64,000 nucleotides of DNA from Brassica napus (Eukaryota > Streptophyta > Magnoliopsida > Brassicales > Brassicaceae): the NCBI RefSeq assembly GCF_020379485.1, contig NC_063437.1, positions 6,086,806 to 6,150,805 of the forward strand. The letters run 5' to 3'. How positions within the stretch are numbered: the stretch's first letter is position 1; every line of letters starts with the position of its first letter. The translations under genes and the position numbers were made by a program. Below are positions 1-10,574 of the stretch, in pieces. Under the pieces are notes generated by a model. The model was not told the origin of the DNA and did not search any database. It saw nothing but the letters and a program-made list of their open reading frames with translations.

Positions 1-286
1 AATACCACACGTCAAGCAATCATAACACGAGAATGACAATGATAAAATATAAGAAATCGAAAAGAGAGCAAAGTAGATCTTATTCTGAATTCGCGTTTGA
101 GCGTTACAACAAGGTAAGAGTTTGGGCTACGAGAGCTGTCGGCGAGATTCCTAGTTCTAAAACCCTAAGACGGCAGTAACCTAATTGAGTCGCAGCTCGA
201 ATAACAAAAACGGAAATATGCCTAAATTGCTCTAAGTGCTAAGTTTGCTCTGAAAAGTTCCTAATTTACGCCTCTCGCCTAGGACT

Positions 287-298
287 CCTTATATACTC
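287..298 (-). promoter_or_regulatory. TATA box of the LTR promoter
   Basis: The minus strand reads GAGTATATAAGGA in an LTR that runs right to left, leaving about 285 bases of transcribed R-U5 before the window edge. Supported by motif and placement only. Confidence 0.5.
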
Positions 299-727
299 GC
301 TCCAAGGTCGGTTTACGCTTTTACTCTTATGCCCTTAGGCCGTCATAGCATAAAATGGAGATATTCCATTTTTCCGATCTTCGTAATTATCCTCAAAATT
401 TCGTATTTATCCGCGGAAACTTGACATTTATCCTTCCTTGCGCGCCAAGCGTAAACCGTGCTACGGTTTACGGGCTTTTGGTTAAGAAATCGTAGGATGG
501 GCCTCGAGTCGTGTTTTAGGTCCCTTTGGGCCGTCTTCCGACTCGAAGCGTTTGCTGCGACTTCTTTCGATAAAGAACGAACTTTCCGCGGTTTTAACCG
601 TAAAGTTTGATCGATGATTTAGAATGTCGGAAAACATGAACTGAGTTTGCTACGGTCTTCGGGAGATAGCATCGAAGGATAGACGAGAATGCATGGACTG
701 GTGTCGTATCGACGTTTCAGAAGAGGT

Positions 728-784
728 CGGTCGCTACGTAGCGACCGAGCTTGCCCGAGCTCGGTCGCTACGTAGCGACCGAGC
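728..784. repeat. Two tandem copies of a CpG-rich palindrome inside the LTR
   Basis: CGGTCGCTACGTAGCGACCG occurs at 728-747 and 762-781. The second copy extends to a perfect 26-base palindrome (759-784). A decayed third copy lies at about 797-815. I recall this palindrome as very common in Brassica LTRs; its role is unknown. Confidence 0.85.
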
Positions 785-969
785 GTGGCGCGTTTAGTCG
801 CTGCGTAACGACCTTTTTTGAGCTCTCGTCGGATTTCTCGTTTTTCCTCCGCAAAGCTTTTCGTAAGAAAAAATCTACTTAGAAAAAGTATTTATCAGAG
901 AAAGTTCTCATTTTCTTCCTTGGACGTTTTGAATGTTAACTTCGTCGTAACCGTTTTGACCCCAACAAT

Positions 970-2054
970 ATAAATTTTATATTCTCATATCTATTTTATG
1001 GTGTAACATATTTTGTTCAAATGTGTGATAACATTGTTCTTTTTTTTATGAAAACCCAAATCGTAACTAATTTTAATTTCAAAATTTATAAATATAACTT
1101 TAGATAATCACTAAAAATCTTATAAATTAAAATACATAACATAAATACAATGCATTTACCTTATATGACAAATCAAATAGTTTATTTAGTTTTATGTACT
1201 ATTTTAAAATATATTAGAAGTTAAATCAATTTATAAGAACATATTAAGTTTTTTTCTGGGTTTTGACCGGGTCAGCCGGTATCGGTTCACGGGTTAATGA
1301 ATTTTTTGGGTTTTATCATATTTTTAATTAATAAATTTTCATAAATCTGAATTTTGTGAAAATATATCAGTTGGTAGAACATCTAAAAGAATGCTATATA
1401 AATAACATAAGCATATCCGAATTATATATGGCCACTGGGTTTACTTGTTCGAAAGATGGCCCAGATCGGATTTAAAAACATTGCTTGTATTTTGAATAAA
1501 AAAATATTGGATATTATTTTTGGTAATTCTGTTTATAAATAATATTTTTAAAATATTTGGTTATTTAGAAATTAAATATAATATATTTGTAGGTAACTAA
1601 TTTGTATTTTAAAACTTCAAATACTCATTTGGTTCTCGGTTCAATTTCAATGTTTTGTTCCATAGATATAGGATCTGCTCGGTTATTTATGAATTCAGTT
1701 CATTTTTTATTTCATTTTTTCAGTTTGGTATGGTTTGTTTCCTCGACTCTGAATAAGTATTTCCAGACTTATATACTATCTTATACACCTTACGTTTCAT
1801 TTTACATGTCTAGGTTTATGCACACAGATTAATAAAACATATGATTTTGTATATTTCCAAAATAAAAACATAATTACATATACACCTAAACATATTTCAA
1901 CCAATAAAAAAATAAACAGAATTTTTTTGTTAATAAATTTTAAATGAAAATTCTAAAACGATACTTATTTTTAAATAAAAATTTTACTCTAAAACGATAA
2001 TTAAATTGAAAAAGAGGGAATATAGCATTCATTTTTTTTTATGTCCAAAAATAA
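970..2054. other. AT-rich stretch, body of a Helitron-like element, no gene
   Basis: Very AT-rich with no exon-like sequence. A GC-richer patch near 1255-1310 (TTTTGACCGGGTCAGCCGG) resembles short motifs found inside Brassicaceae Helitron-type repeats. It leads into a Helitron 3' end at 2087; no matching 5' end was found. Confidence 0.4.
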
Positions 2055-2087
2055 ACTCGCGCTTTCTAAGCGCGGATCAAAATCTAG
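2055..2087 (+). mobile_element. Helitron 3' terminus
   Basis: The hairpin CGCGCTTTCTAAGCGCG is followed by GATCAAAAT and ends in CTAG at 2084-2087, with T as the next base. This is the canonical Helitron end: a GC hairpin just upstream of CTRR, inserted between A and T. The 5' partner was not located. Confidence 0.7.
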
Positions 2088-3200
2088 TTGCTACTTAATA
2101 TCAATTTATATATTTACAAAGACATCTCGACTTAATTATTTCAACATTATAGACAATTTAACATCTCAAATCCTAAAAAGCTAAACTGATAAGAAAAAAA
2201 TTGAAGCACTAAATGAGAATAGAGATGTAGAAGCAATCAACTTGATGACAAAATCAGATAAATGATCGCTTGGATCTGGAAAGATTGGACATGAACATAT
2301 GATATCTTGGAGTGTCCATGTTCTTTGTAAATGTCTTCAAAACATAACAATAGCGACAATATACCCACTAGAGAGCTTTGGATCATTGTTTTATTAAACC
2401 ATTTATGCATTGTTGTTAGTAAGTGGACGAGTTTTAGATCGTCGTTAGCTATTGAATGTGATTTGGTTAGAAGTTAGGTCTACAACCTCTGTCATCTCTC
2501 AAATATTGTAGGATGGCCATGGCCTTCTTTTATTTTATTTTATTTTGGCTCTGAATCAAAGCTTTTCCTTGAGAGTCAAACACACATGTCCTTTCCTTAT
2601 TTAGTCTATATTATTCCCATTTTTCAAATTATACGATGTTTTAAAGTTATGATGTTTCAAAACATAAGATGTTTTGAGATTTTAAGGTTAACTTTAATTT
2701 TATTGGAGACTGACTGTTCAACCAATTAAATTTTACAGTTTTTTTATATTTTGGTTCAGTGATTTTAAAATTGTATTTTAAATGTGTTTTTAGAGGAAAG
2801 TAAGTTTTCTTCAAATTGCCACATCAAAAAAGTCTACAAATGTATGCGCCTATAATAATTCACATTGGCCCAATTCAAGTCCATCTTACGACAACCTAAG
2901 AAAGCGTTAATCGTTTAGACTCTTCTCCTTCATCTTCATCGTTTGGAGTCACTTGAAACCACCGTTATCACAAGTCACAACAAATCTCCATCATTCAATT
3001 ATTCAGTTCAATCCTTCCTTCATGATATAATGTCACCTCCCATTCTTTCTCATCCTATTTAAGATCACTTCACTGAAGGTTTCTCTCAAGCGAAATCTAC
3101 AACATCCACAATAAAAGATAAAGCCATGACAAGACAGCCAACGGAAACGACGGTGGTGAGATCCAACCCATCGTCAGACTTCCATATGGTATTAGGATAA
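2088..3200. other. AT-rich intergenic DNA, no gene seen
   Basis: No splice-bordered exon or transposase remnant recognised. It ends at the TG that opens the short LTR of the Copia remnant. Confidence 0.4.
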
Positions 3201-3660
3201 TGATAAGAGTCTAGTAGATAAGTCTCAATATTGGTTATGTTTGTTGTTATCTCCTATATTTTGGGAAGATACGATATGGCCATAGTTGTATAAATACTCG
3301 ATTGTATGATGGTCAATAACAACACAAAAACGTTTACAACTTCTTAGCATGGTATCAGAGCCACTCTGTTTTGCTCGACGAATCTCACGTAATAAAGACA
3401 AGTTCGACCCTCGCAGCAGTAACCGTTGTGTGTTTCTCGGCTATCCAATGGGAAAGAAGGGATTGCTTGTGTTTGATTTAGAGATAGAAAAATTTTTTGT
3501 CTTGAGAAATGTTGTTTTTCAAGAAGATCAGTATCCATTTGCGCAGCCAGACAAAGACGAGACGGTTTCACCGGTTGTGCCTGTTTATCTACCTGCGTCT
3601 CTGATGTTTGAGCATGACCACACAACTACGGAAACGTCTCTGATTTCCACCTGTTATTGA
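3201..3660 (+). mobile_element. Collapsed Copia remnant: LTR, PBS, then integrase C-terminal region
   Basis: A TG...CA stretch (3201-3349, about 149 bp) looks like a short LTR. It is followed at once by TGGTATCAGAGCC (3350-3362), the initiator-Met tRNA primer binding site. Directly after the PBS the frame to 3660 reads a Copia pol segment downstream of the integrase core, with the family motifs DKFDPRS, CVFLGYP, GKKG and VVFQED. The gag, protease and integrase core that should lie between are missing, so a large internal deletion joined leader to pol. No second LTR was identified. Confidence 0.75.
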
Positions 3661-4949
3661 CTTCAGAAACAAGGCAGGAGGAGTGAGTCAACTTCTTAGC
3701 ATATGGCTCGAGGGTCAAAAACTTCAAATCCACCTACAACGCTCCCCCTCAAAAAAATCCATTGCTACGAGCGTTCCACGGCCGGGAGCAGAAGATTTTT
3801 CCAGCGGACTTATGAAGAACAAGTGTGGATACCCTAGGAAGTACGGACACAAGAGTGTGGTGGGGGAGGATGATTATTATATTAGTTTTTATTGAGATTA
3901 ACCTATACTGGTTTAAAATGCTATTTCACTAATAATTTAAATGTATATTTTCATATAATAAAAATGAGACTGTAGTCTCATGGCTCTGAGATTCTTGTTC
4001 AATTCTTCTAATGAATTACAATCTCACACGATCTTGACACATATAGGAATCCATATTTTATATTCAACTGATGAGTGAAGATAGATATAAATCTGAGCTT
4101 ATCAAATTTATGCAGACTTAAGTTATGCCCTCTTTATCTTCATGTCTTCCCCAGATTGAAGTATGTTGGGGTAGAATTGTGACCTGTAATAGCAATAATT
4201 GGGGTGAGCTGAAGGATTTGTTAATCCTTATACTTTTGTCTTTCTTTTTCGCGTGAAAGGAGCTTTAGTTTGTGTGGTCCGTGATCACATATAATGGCGA
4301 AGGGGTGGCTTCTTCATCTCATTCCTTGGACCTTGAACTTGAAAACCTCCGGCCTCCTTGCTCGAAGTCACTCGGGTTTGGAGACTTGGAGTCCTTGATT
4401 TATAGCTATCGGGTTTGTTCCATATAATATTTCACTCTTAACCAACAACATTATTGCTCTGGCACATGCTTAACCACACTGGCCTTTGATTTTGATCGAT
4501 TTTACAATCACAAATACTGGTTTGTTATTTGGTAACGATAACAGAAATAGGTTCTGTTTACAAGCATGATTTTACAAAAAAAAAAAAAAAAAATAACAGC
4601 AAATTGTATGAGGATGACATTTATTGTAGCAATTGTATCTTTGACCTTATCATAACTTTCTAACAATTTTCTTGGTACTCATTTAGAAATATTTTCTAAT
4701 ATTTTGACATCTATGATGGCGTGTTTTGACAAATCTGAAAATTAAACCCCATTTGACGTTTTGTTTCCAAGTCTACATTTACTAAAATATAAATGTATAT
4801 AATACATAAATGTAATCAATATTGAGCTCAAATAAGGTGTTGCATCTCTCTGAGATGGCCGAGTCACTCGGTTTTGTGTTTTAGAAATCTAGGTCTGGTT
4901 CGTTCAAAAAGGAAAGAGAAATCCAGGTTTGGTATTTCTTTGCTTTGAA
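3661..4949. other. Intergenic DNA with one faint gene-like fragment
   Basis: At about 3683-3895 an open frame ends in KNKCGYPRKYG, resembling the KRGRPRKYG core of AT-hook (AHL) proteins. The resemblance is short and could be chance. A run of 18 A lies near 4575. Nothing else was recognised to 4949. Confidence 0.25.
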
Positions 4950-5002
4950 TCATTTGTGTTTTAACAATGGACACAACATGTTACTCTGAAGTATACTAAC
5001 CC

Positions 5003-5098
5003 TGTCTCGATTCACTTGGTCCATCTTTGCAGCTTCAGATGCCAAGATTACAGAACTTTTCTTACCAACAGCAATGTTGATATCAGCCTGCCTTTCTC
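5003..5098 (-). pseudogene. Stomatin-like (SPFH/Band 7) exon fragment
   Basis: After an acceptor (ATATAACAG at 5099-5107) the minus strand encodes GERQADINIAVGKKSSV followed by ILASEAAKMDQVNR. This is the conserved helical segment after the Band 7 domain of plant mitochondrial stomatin-like proteins (SLP1/SLP2). The family continues RAQG; here one base appears lost just before GTTAGT, shifting the frame. Only this exon is present, so it is a gene fragment. It sits downstream, on the same strand, of a DUF223-type exon (5273-5425), as if the two formed a chimera. The identification rests on memory of the family motif, which is distinctive. Confidence 0.7.
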
Positions 5099-5272
5099 CT
5101 GTTATATATTGCAAAGCAAAGGATGAAAAAATGTTAAGCAAGCTTCTTGTTTTTTTAAATGCAAAATGGAAAACTGAAAAAAAAAACAGAAGAGTAAACG
5201 AAAACATTTTTCTAAACACAGATTAGATTCAAATGAAATATATCATGCATGATAGAGTGAAGATACATATAC

Positions 5273-5425
5273 CTTTTCATCTAGGCAAAGGAGGGTTATT
5301 CCCATAAATTCATTATCTTTCTTGATGTTATGTGAATCCCGAAAGCGGAAGAGGCGAACAACAAGAAGGGAGGCCAAGTCAGAGAGCGTTGGAGGCTGAG
5401 TGGCTGACCGCTGTATTGGCAACAA
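5273..5425 (-). pseudogene. DUF223 / RPA1-like OB-fold first-exon fragment
   Basis: The minus strand reads LSDLASLLVVRLFRFRDSHN, then IKKDNEFMGITLLCLDEK, and ends at a GTATAT donor (5272). Proteins with this start (loading phrase, VRLLRFWE, KKGGELMG, LLLDEK) are the replication-protein-A-like DUF223 family, expanded in Brassicaceae and carried by Helitrons. A TATA box lies 350 bp upstream and a MITE lies between. A frame change near the first codons separates the likely ATG (about 5435) from the OB-fold frame, so the copy is probably broken. Confidence 0.6.
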
Positions 5426-5505
5426 CTACAGGTAGACATTTTCCAAGGTGGCTTATGGATTTTCGAGTGAAGATAAACTGAGAGAGGGTGTTTGTGGGGT
5501 GTGAT

Positions 5506-5744
5506 CAGGGCTGGGCCTGAATAGAATCCCATCAAGCATGGGGCCCAAAAATAATATATATGCTTTAGGGGCCAATAATAAACAAGGAGGCCATGTAGCT
5601 CTACTGGTAACTTTACTCTCAGTGCGGAAATGGACCCGGGATCGAACCTGCAAACCGTTTTTCAATATTTTCACTGTTTTTATGAAATGAAAGGGCCAAA
5701 AATATTTTTTGCTTGTGGACCAATATTTTTCAGGTCCAGCCCTG
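5506..5744. mobile_element. hAT-type MITE with 8-bp target duplication
   Basis: Ends are CAGGGCTGGGCCTGA (left) and CAGGTCCAGCCCTG (right, inverted). Flanks are GGTGTGAT (5498-5505) and GGCGTGAT (5745-5752), an 8-bp duplication with one change. The CAGGG start plus 8-bp duplication point to hAT. It contains GGTTCGATCCC on the minus strand, similar to a pol III B box. It sits between the TATA box and the first exon of the DUF223-type fragment. Confidence 0.8.
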
Positions 5745-5770
5745 GGCGTGATTCCAGTCATTAGCCTCTC

Positions 5771-5779
5771 CTATTTATA
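5771..5779 (-). promoter_or_regulatory. TATA box upstream of the DUF223-type exon
   Basis: The minus strand reads CCATATAAATAGGAG, a near-ideal plant TATA box, about 30 bases before the MITE and correctly placed for transcription into 5425-5000. A GA run lies just upstream. Whether it is active cannot be seen. Confidence 0.5.
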
Positions 5780-5836
5780 TGGTTTGAGGTTTTTATCGGT
5801 TTTTCACATGCATCAAGCTTCCATTGTAAATGTAGG

Positions 5837-5857
5837 GAGAGAGAGAGAGAGAGAGAG
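5837..5857. repeat. (GA)n microsatellite
   Basis: About ten uninterrupted GA units. Confidence 0.9.
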
Positions 5858-5999
5858 TTGGTGGGAGTTAATACCTTGTTCCCGCATGTTCTTCATAGGC
5901 TCATCACTCATATCTTTTTGTTTTTATAATCCCCCTATATTTTTTCTTGTCAGAAATTCATATTATCAGGTTCAGTTTATCTATGATACGAGAGATTAA

Positions 6000-6762
6000 A
6001 AGTAGATAAGATAAATTTAACAAGACGAAAATGTTTACAATTTCTGAATGTTTTTGGCCGAATCAATATAAAAATAAGGAAAATTGATATTACGTGTATA
6101 CGCACACCAATTAACCTAATGTGCACACTACCACAATCAAATGATATGTCGATGTAGCACTTTAGGATCAAATCCACAGAGACCAATGATTACACTTTAT
6201 TTCTGTAGGATCAATATCAAGCTAAAACAATATGAGGGTTTTAAAGTTGATTTCGTAACAAGCAAGTAAGAGATTGATTTAAGGATTTTCAGATGATTAA
6301 GAATGCTAGCCTAGAGTGGTTTGATCGGGTGTTAAACAAGTGTGAGCCAAACAATTATTCAAGTTCAATTAAGAATAAGTCTAGAACTCAGATCACTCAG
6401 GTTGAATCAACCCATTCTCGTGGTATTGATTCCTTTGCAAGTCAGTCTTGATCCCTAAAAATTTGTTTGGATCAAGACGCGCTAGCAAGCTTTAGAGATC
6501 AAGTACGATATGTTCACAATACACCGTAATATCTACTCTCGCTGACTAGGGATGCAATGCTTATTCATAACAGATCTAGCAACCTATTACACGGTTAATG
6601 AACAGGTTAAACCTAGGATCTTAACAATAAGCGTCCAGTTTAATGCAAGCATTAAGAATAATTATGAATGAAGATAATCAAGGGATTCACTTATCTATGT
6701 TTAACTCACGGATCTAACACCCTAATACCCTAGACTAAGCAAGTCGATTACTCAGCCATTAA
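6000..6762. other. Non-coding retrotransposon-like DNA, no gene
   Basis: Less AT-rich than its neighbours and with no open frame. The phrase around 6147-6182 (GCACTTTAGGATCAAATCC) resembles non-coding parts of Brassicaceae LTR elements. The assignment is an impression. It is cut sharply at about 6763 by Helitron sequence. Confidence 0.35.
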
Positions 6763-7180
6763 ACATTTATTTTTTGTTTAATTTTTTAAAAAAACTATAC
6801 AATTTTAAATTTGTTTTCATTGGTTTAAAGTATTAGAGATTAATCATTGTTAGATAATATGATTTTTGCTATTCAAAATTTTTTTTTTATAATTTTAAAA
6901 GTTAACATCAACAAATATTTAAATAATTAACATATGGAGTTATAGTATTAGAACATTAAATTATATCTATATAATTTATACTATCTATAAATCTAATGGA
7001 TCATATATTGTTTAAATCCAATTACTGATAGCCAATAAAATTTTCTGGTAGGCCCAAAATTTAAATGATAAGATTAGAGATTAAATGTAACATGACTTTT
7101 TAGGAATAGGTCTATTAGGTCCATTTTTAAAGAAAAACACGCATGAATCAAGGTTGTGACTTCTGTTTTAATATATAAGA
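6763..7180 (-). mobile_element. Truncated Helitron unit, 5' end only
   Basis: About 418 bp matching the 5' half of the Helitron at 7181-7967 in the same orientation. On the minus strand it begins TCTTATATATTAAAACAGAAG (plus-strand 7160-7180) and is lost at about 6763. Its first TC abuts the CTAG end of the neighbouring Helitron with no base between. Confidence 0.75.
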
Positions 7181-7967
7181 CTAGATCTCGACCCGCGCAA
7201 CCGCGCAGATTTTTGTTTTCAATTATTTTTATATAATTTTTTTCAATTCTAAATTGATATATATTATAATAAATATGTGTATACCAATTTTTAAAACATA
7301 ATACGTTTACTGTATATTTTTCTCATTGAGGATATTTTTTGAAACTTTCACATGTATTTGTATCTTTTCTATATATATATTTTTGGATTATTATTTCATT
7401 ATTAAAATTTTAACTATATATATAAAGATTAGTAAAATATTGTTTTATTGTCATATTCAAAGATATTGTAACATTTCACAAATTTAGAAAGTTAAAAAAA
7501 AATAAACTTTTCGCTTCATAGATTTATATTATCGAGTAAAAAATTATACATTTAGTTTTTGTTTAGTTTTTCAAATAAACTATATAGTTTTAAATTTGTT
7601 TTCATTGGTTTAATGTAGTAAATATTAATCATTGTTAGATAATATGATTTTTGTTATTTAAATTACTTTTTAATAATTTTAAAAGTTAACATCGACAAAT
7701 ATTTAAATAATTAACATATGGAGGTATAGTATTACAACATTAAATTATATCTATTTAATTTATATTATCCATAAATCCAATGGATCATCTATTGTTTAAA
7801 TCCAATTATTGATACCCTAATAAAAATTTCTGGTTGGCCCAAAATTTAAATGATAAAATTAGAGATTAAATGTAAATGATTTTCTAGGAAAAGATCCATT
7901 AGGTCCATTTTTTAAAAAAAAAATCACACATGAATAAAGGTTGTGACTTCTGTTTTAATATATAAGA
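7181..7967 (-). mobile_element. Complete non-autonomous Helitron
   Basis: On the minus strand it starts A|TCTTATATATTAAAACAG (5' end at 7967, flanking A from T at 7968). It ends with a GC hairpin (GCGCGGTTGCGCG, plus 7193-7205), GGGTCGAGAT, then CTAG (7181-7184). Length 787 bp, no coding capacity. Both termini fit the Helitron rule. Confidence 0.8.
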
Positions 7968-9419
7968 TAGTTTGAGTAAATAATTATTTTAATTTTTATT
8001 AGTTAAAAATATAAATAGTAGTTAAATTCTGTTCTTGTTTTTCTTTTTTTTTAAGTGCAAAATAAACTATGTTAGTTTGATAATTAGGTAGGTTTTCTTT
8101 TTTTTTCTTGGAGTGGCATTATATTAGTTACTGCTGAATATAAAGTAAGGACAATTTTAAAGTTGAGGTTAGTCTTTGACAATTCATATCTATATGTATA
8201 GAGAGGGAAAATATATATATATGCAAGTCTTTAGCTGATTATTTGGATCCATTTTTGCATAACTATGTTTTTTATTTTTCTCAACTGTTTTAGCCATTCT
8301 ACTAATTTGGTATTTTTTTTAAGTTAAAAATTTGTTTGTTTTCCTAATTTTCATTAAATTAAATAAAAAATGATTTTTATTGGCAAATATTTGTTCTAGA
8401 AATATAGTTATATAATAATATTATGATATAAATGTCGTAGAAAATATTATATTTTAAAGTTAGTGTAAGGAATATATATTTATTTATAAATAAATCTGAT
8501 TTCTAATCATATAAACTAACTTTTATCTAGGGTAAATCAGCGCTTCGCGCGGGAATTTGTTTCATTTTATTTTGTTTTAAAAAAAAAATTGACTAAATTT
8601 TCTAATATGATTGTGTTTAATGTTTATTACGTCGGTTTAGATAGTTTAATATATTTCTTTTTAGTATTAATTATCTAATTTCTTTTCTGTATTTTTTTTT
8701 TGTTTTCCATTTATTTTACATAGTGTTTTTCATTGGAATATGCAAAAATATATTTATTATTTTCATATTAGCATTGAAATTATAGTTAAAATTTTTAGTG
8801 CATAAATTTTTAAACTTTAACATTAATTGAATACAATGAGCTTACATTTTTTTTGTTTGAAATACTTATAAAACATATTTTTATTTTACCCTTAAATCTA
8901 AGGGCAAAACTAATTCTATGGAAATTTTTTAAATGTTTAATTTATTCTCAATTATATGTAACATTAATTTTCACTATTTTCCTATAGTAATTTTCACCTG
9001 TTTTTACTAGTTATACACTTATTTCACTATTAAAATAATTCATAAAATGTAACTGTTTTATTTTATTTTTTATATTTGTTCTAATTTTATTTTGTAAGCA
9101 AGTAGAATGTAATTTTTTGAAAACTTTAATCGATTAGATTTAACACAGAAAACGCAAACCTTTCATTTTGAATGTTTATTTATTAAATTAAGTTTTTTTA
9201 TTTTATAATTTTTTATTAAATCTGATGATTTATATGATCCTAAAGAGGTATGACTAAATTATTATTAAAAAGTTAAATGGGTATACAACACAAAAAGAAA
9301 TTCTAATTGTTTCTAATTGAAAAGATAAGTTTTTGTGCGAATTTTGTATATGTTATTATATTAAAAATCCAAATAAACTATGTTATCCAAATAAATAACT
9401 AATCTTTGGGGAACAAAAT
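7968..9419. other. AT-rich repeat debris, no gene
   Basis: No coding sequence. A possible inverted Helitron 3' end lies at 8527-8552 (CTAGGGTAAATCAGCGCTTC, with a CGCTTCGCG-type hairpin), but the base flanking CTAG is not the expected one. Confidence 0.4.
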
Positions 9420-9423
9420 GATA

Positions 9424-9745
9424 CTGTTATATCTCTCCTTCCAAACTGTGCTCCACAGTGTCTGGAGAGAACGAAACAATCGCAAGCACAACGGCCTCTT
9501 CCGCTCTGCCCACGATCTTATCCGACAGATAGATAAGATGATCAGAAACTGAGTCTCCTCCCTGCGCAGCAAAAACACGGCATTCTATAGCACTGTGATG
9601 ATGGAGTGGATGGGAAGAACCACTTAGTTTATCAATTATTATTTTTCTCCTAAGCTAATGCCTTCACCTATTTTTCCAAATCCTCACGTATTGTAAACAT
9701 TTTTTCTTTTGTTGATAAATAAATTTAACATTTCAATTTTTTTAA
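9424..9745 (+). mobile_element. 5'-truncated LINE, 3' end only
   Basis: The frame from 9424 reads SVWRERNNRKHNG, HDLIRQIDKMIRN, a stop, then VSSLRSKNTAFYS. This is the tail after the zf-RVT domain of plant LINE reverse transcriptases. It runs into a 3' untranslated tail (TTGTAAACATT, then TTGATAAATAAATTTAACA) typical of these elements. One in-frame stop is visible. Confidence 0.65.
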
Positions 9746-9769
9746 AAAATATCCTATTTTTTAAAAAAA

Positions 9770-10574
9770 TAATAATTCTTGTATATTGTGTTGTTATCTT
9801 AATGAATTTATATATTTTTATTATATAATTAACAACAAATTTTATATTAATATCATATTTAAAAATTAAGATAATTCTTATATATTGTGTTGTTATCTTA
9901 ATGTTAATGTTATCCTTAATGAATTATATATATATATATATATTATATATAATTAAAAACAAATATATATTAATAATATCATTTAAAAAAGATAATTCTT
10001 ATACATTGTGTTGTTATCTTAATGAATTTATATTTTTTATTATATAATTAAAAACGAATTGTGATTTTTTGCACCGGAGTCCTCACATTAAAAGTTAGAC
10101 TGACTAATGTCATTGTTATCTTTAATAAATGTGATATATGATTAAAAACGAATGTATATTAATAATATCCTTTTAAAAAAAAATTCTTATATTTTGTGTT
10201 GTTATCTTATTGAGTTTATATATTTTTATTATATAATTAACAAAAAAAATTTATATTAATATCATATTTAAAAATTAAGATAATTCTTATATATTGTGTT
10301 GTTATCTTGAAATAATATTTTTCTACTATAAATTTTAAATTAAATTATACAACAATTTATAATTTAGAATCAAATATTAATCAAGTAAAACAAATTGCAT
10401 AAAAAGATTTTTAATATTTGAGTTTTTTAATGAAAAAATTTCTCATATATAAATAATTTTATGTTTGATTTACTTTAAAAAAAAACATAAATAATAACTT
10501 ACCGTGCTGGTTTGATTTAAACAAATAAATAATTATAAAAAGATTATGCATGCATATGCGGGTAAACCACCTAG
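9770..10574 (+). mobile_element. Helitron-type element with degenerate internal repeats
   Basis: Four to five degenerate units of about 100-190 bp share TTGTGTTGTTATCTTAATGA and an ATATAATTAA core (starts near 9773, 9873, 9992, 10181 and 10280). The 3' end at 10574 reads TGCATATGCGGGTAAACCAC then CTAG with T following, as in a Helitron. The same family occurs inverted at 57469-58297. No coding sequence. Confidence 0.55.

Larger units (their letters stand above)
1..969 (-). mobile_element. Partial LTR of an LTR retrotransposon (runs off the left edge)
   Basis: On the minus strand the LTR would begin at 969 with TGTTGGGGTCAAAACGG and run leftwards out of the window, so its other end and any coding region are not visible. 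It is much richer in GC than its surroundings. It holds two copies of a perfect CpG-rich palindrome (728-784) and a TATA-like TATATAAGG (287-295), which would be the element's promoter. The change to very AT-rich DNA at 970 supports 969 as the edge. Superfamily (Gypsy or Copia) cannot be decided from the LTR alone. Confidence 0.65.

Noticed and set aside
3683..3895. AT-hook (AHL) gene
   Set aside because: Only about nine residues resemble the AT-hook core and the flanking protein does not match. Kept as a note, not called.
5610..5660. tRNA gene suggested by GGTTCGATCCC
   Set aside because: No A box at the right spacing and no cloverleaf. The motif lies inside a hAT-type MITE with its own target duplication.
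9873..10320. CRISPR-like array of repeats
   Set aside because: Units are long, degenerate and AT-rich without uniform spacers. They belong to a plant Helitron-type repeat, and CRISPR arrays do not occur in plant nuclei.
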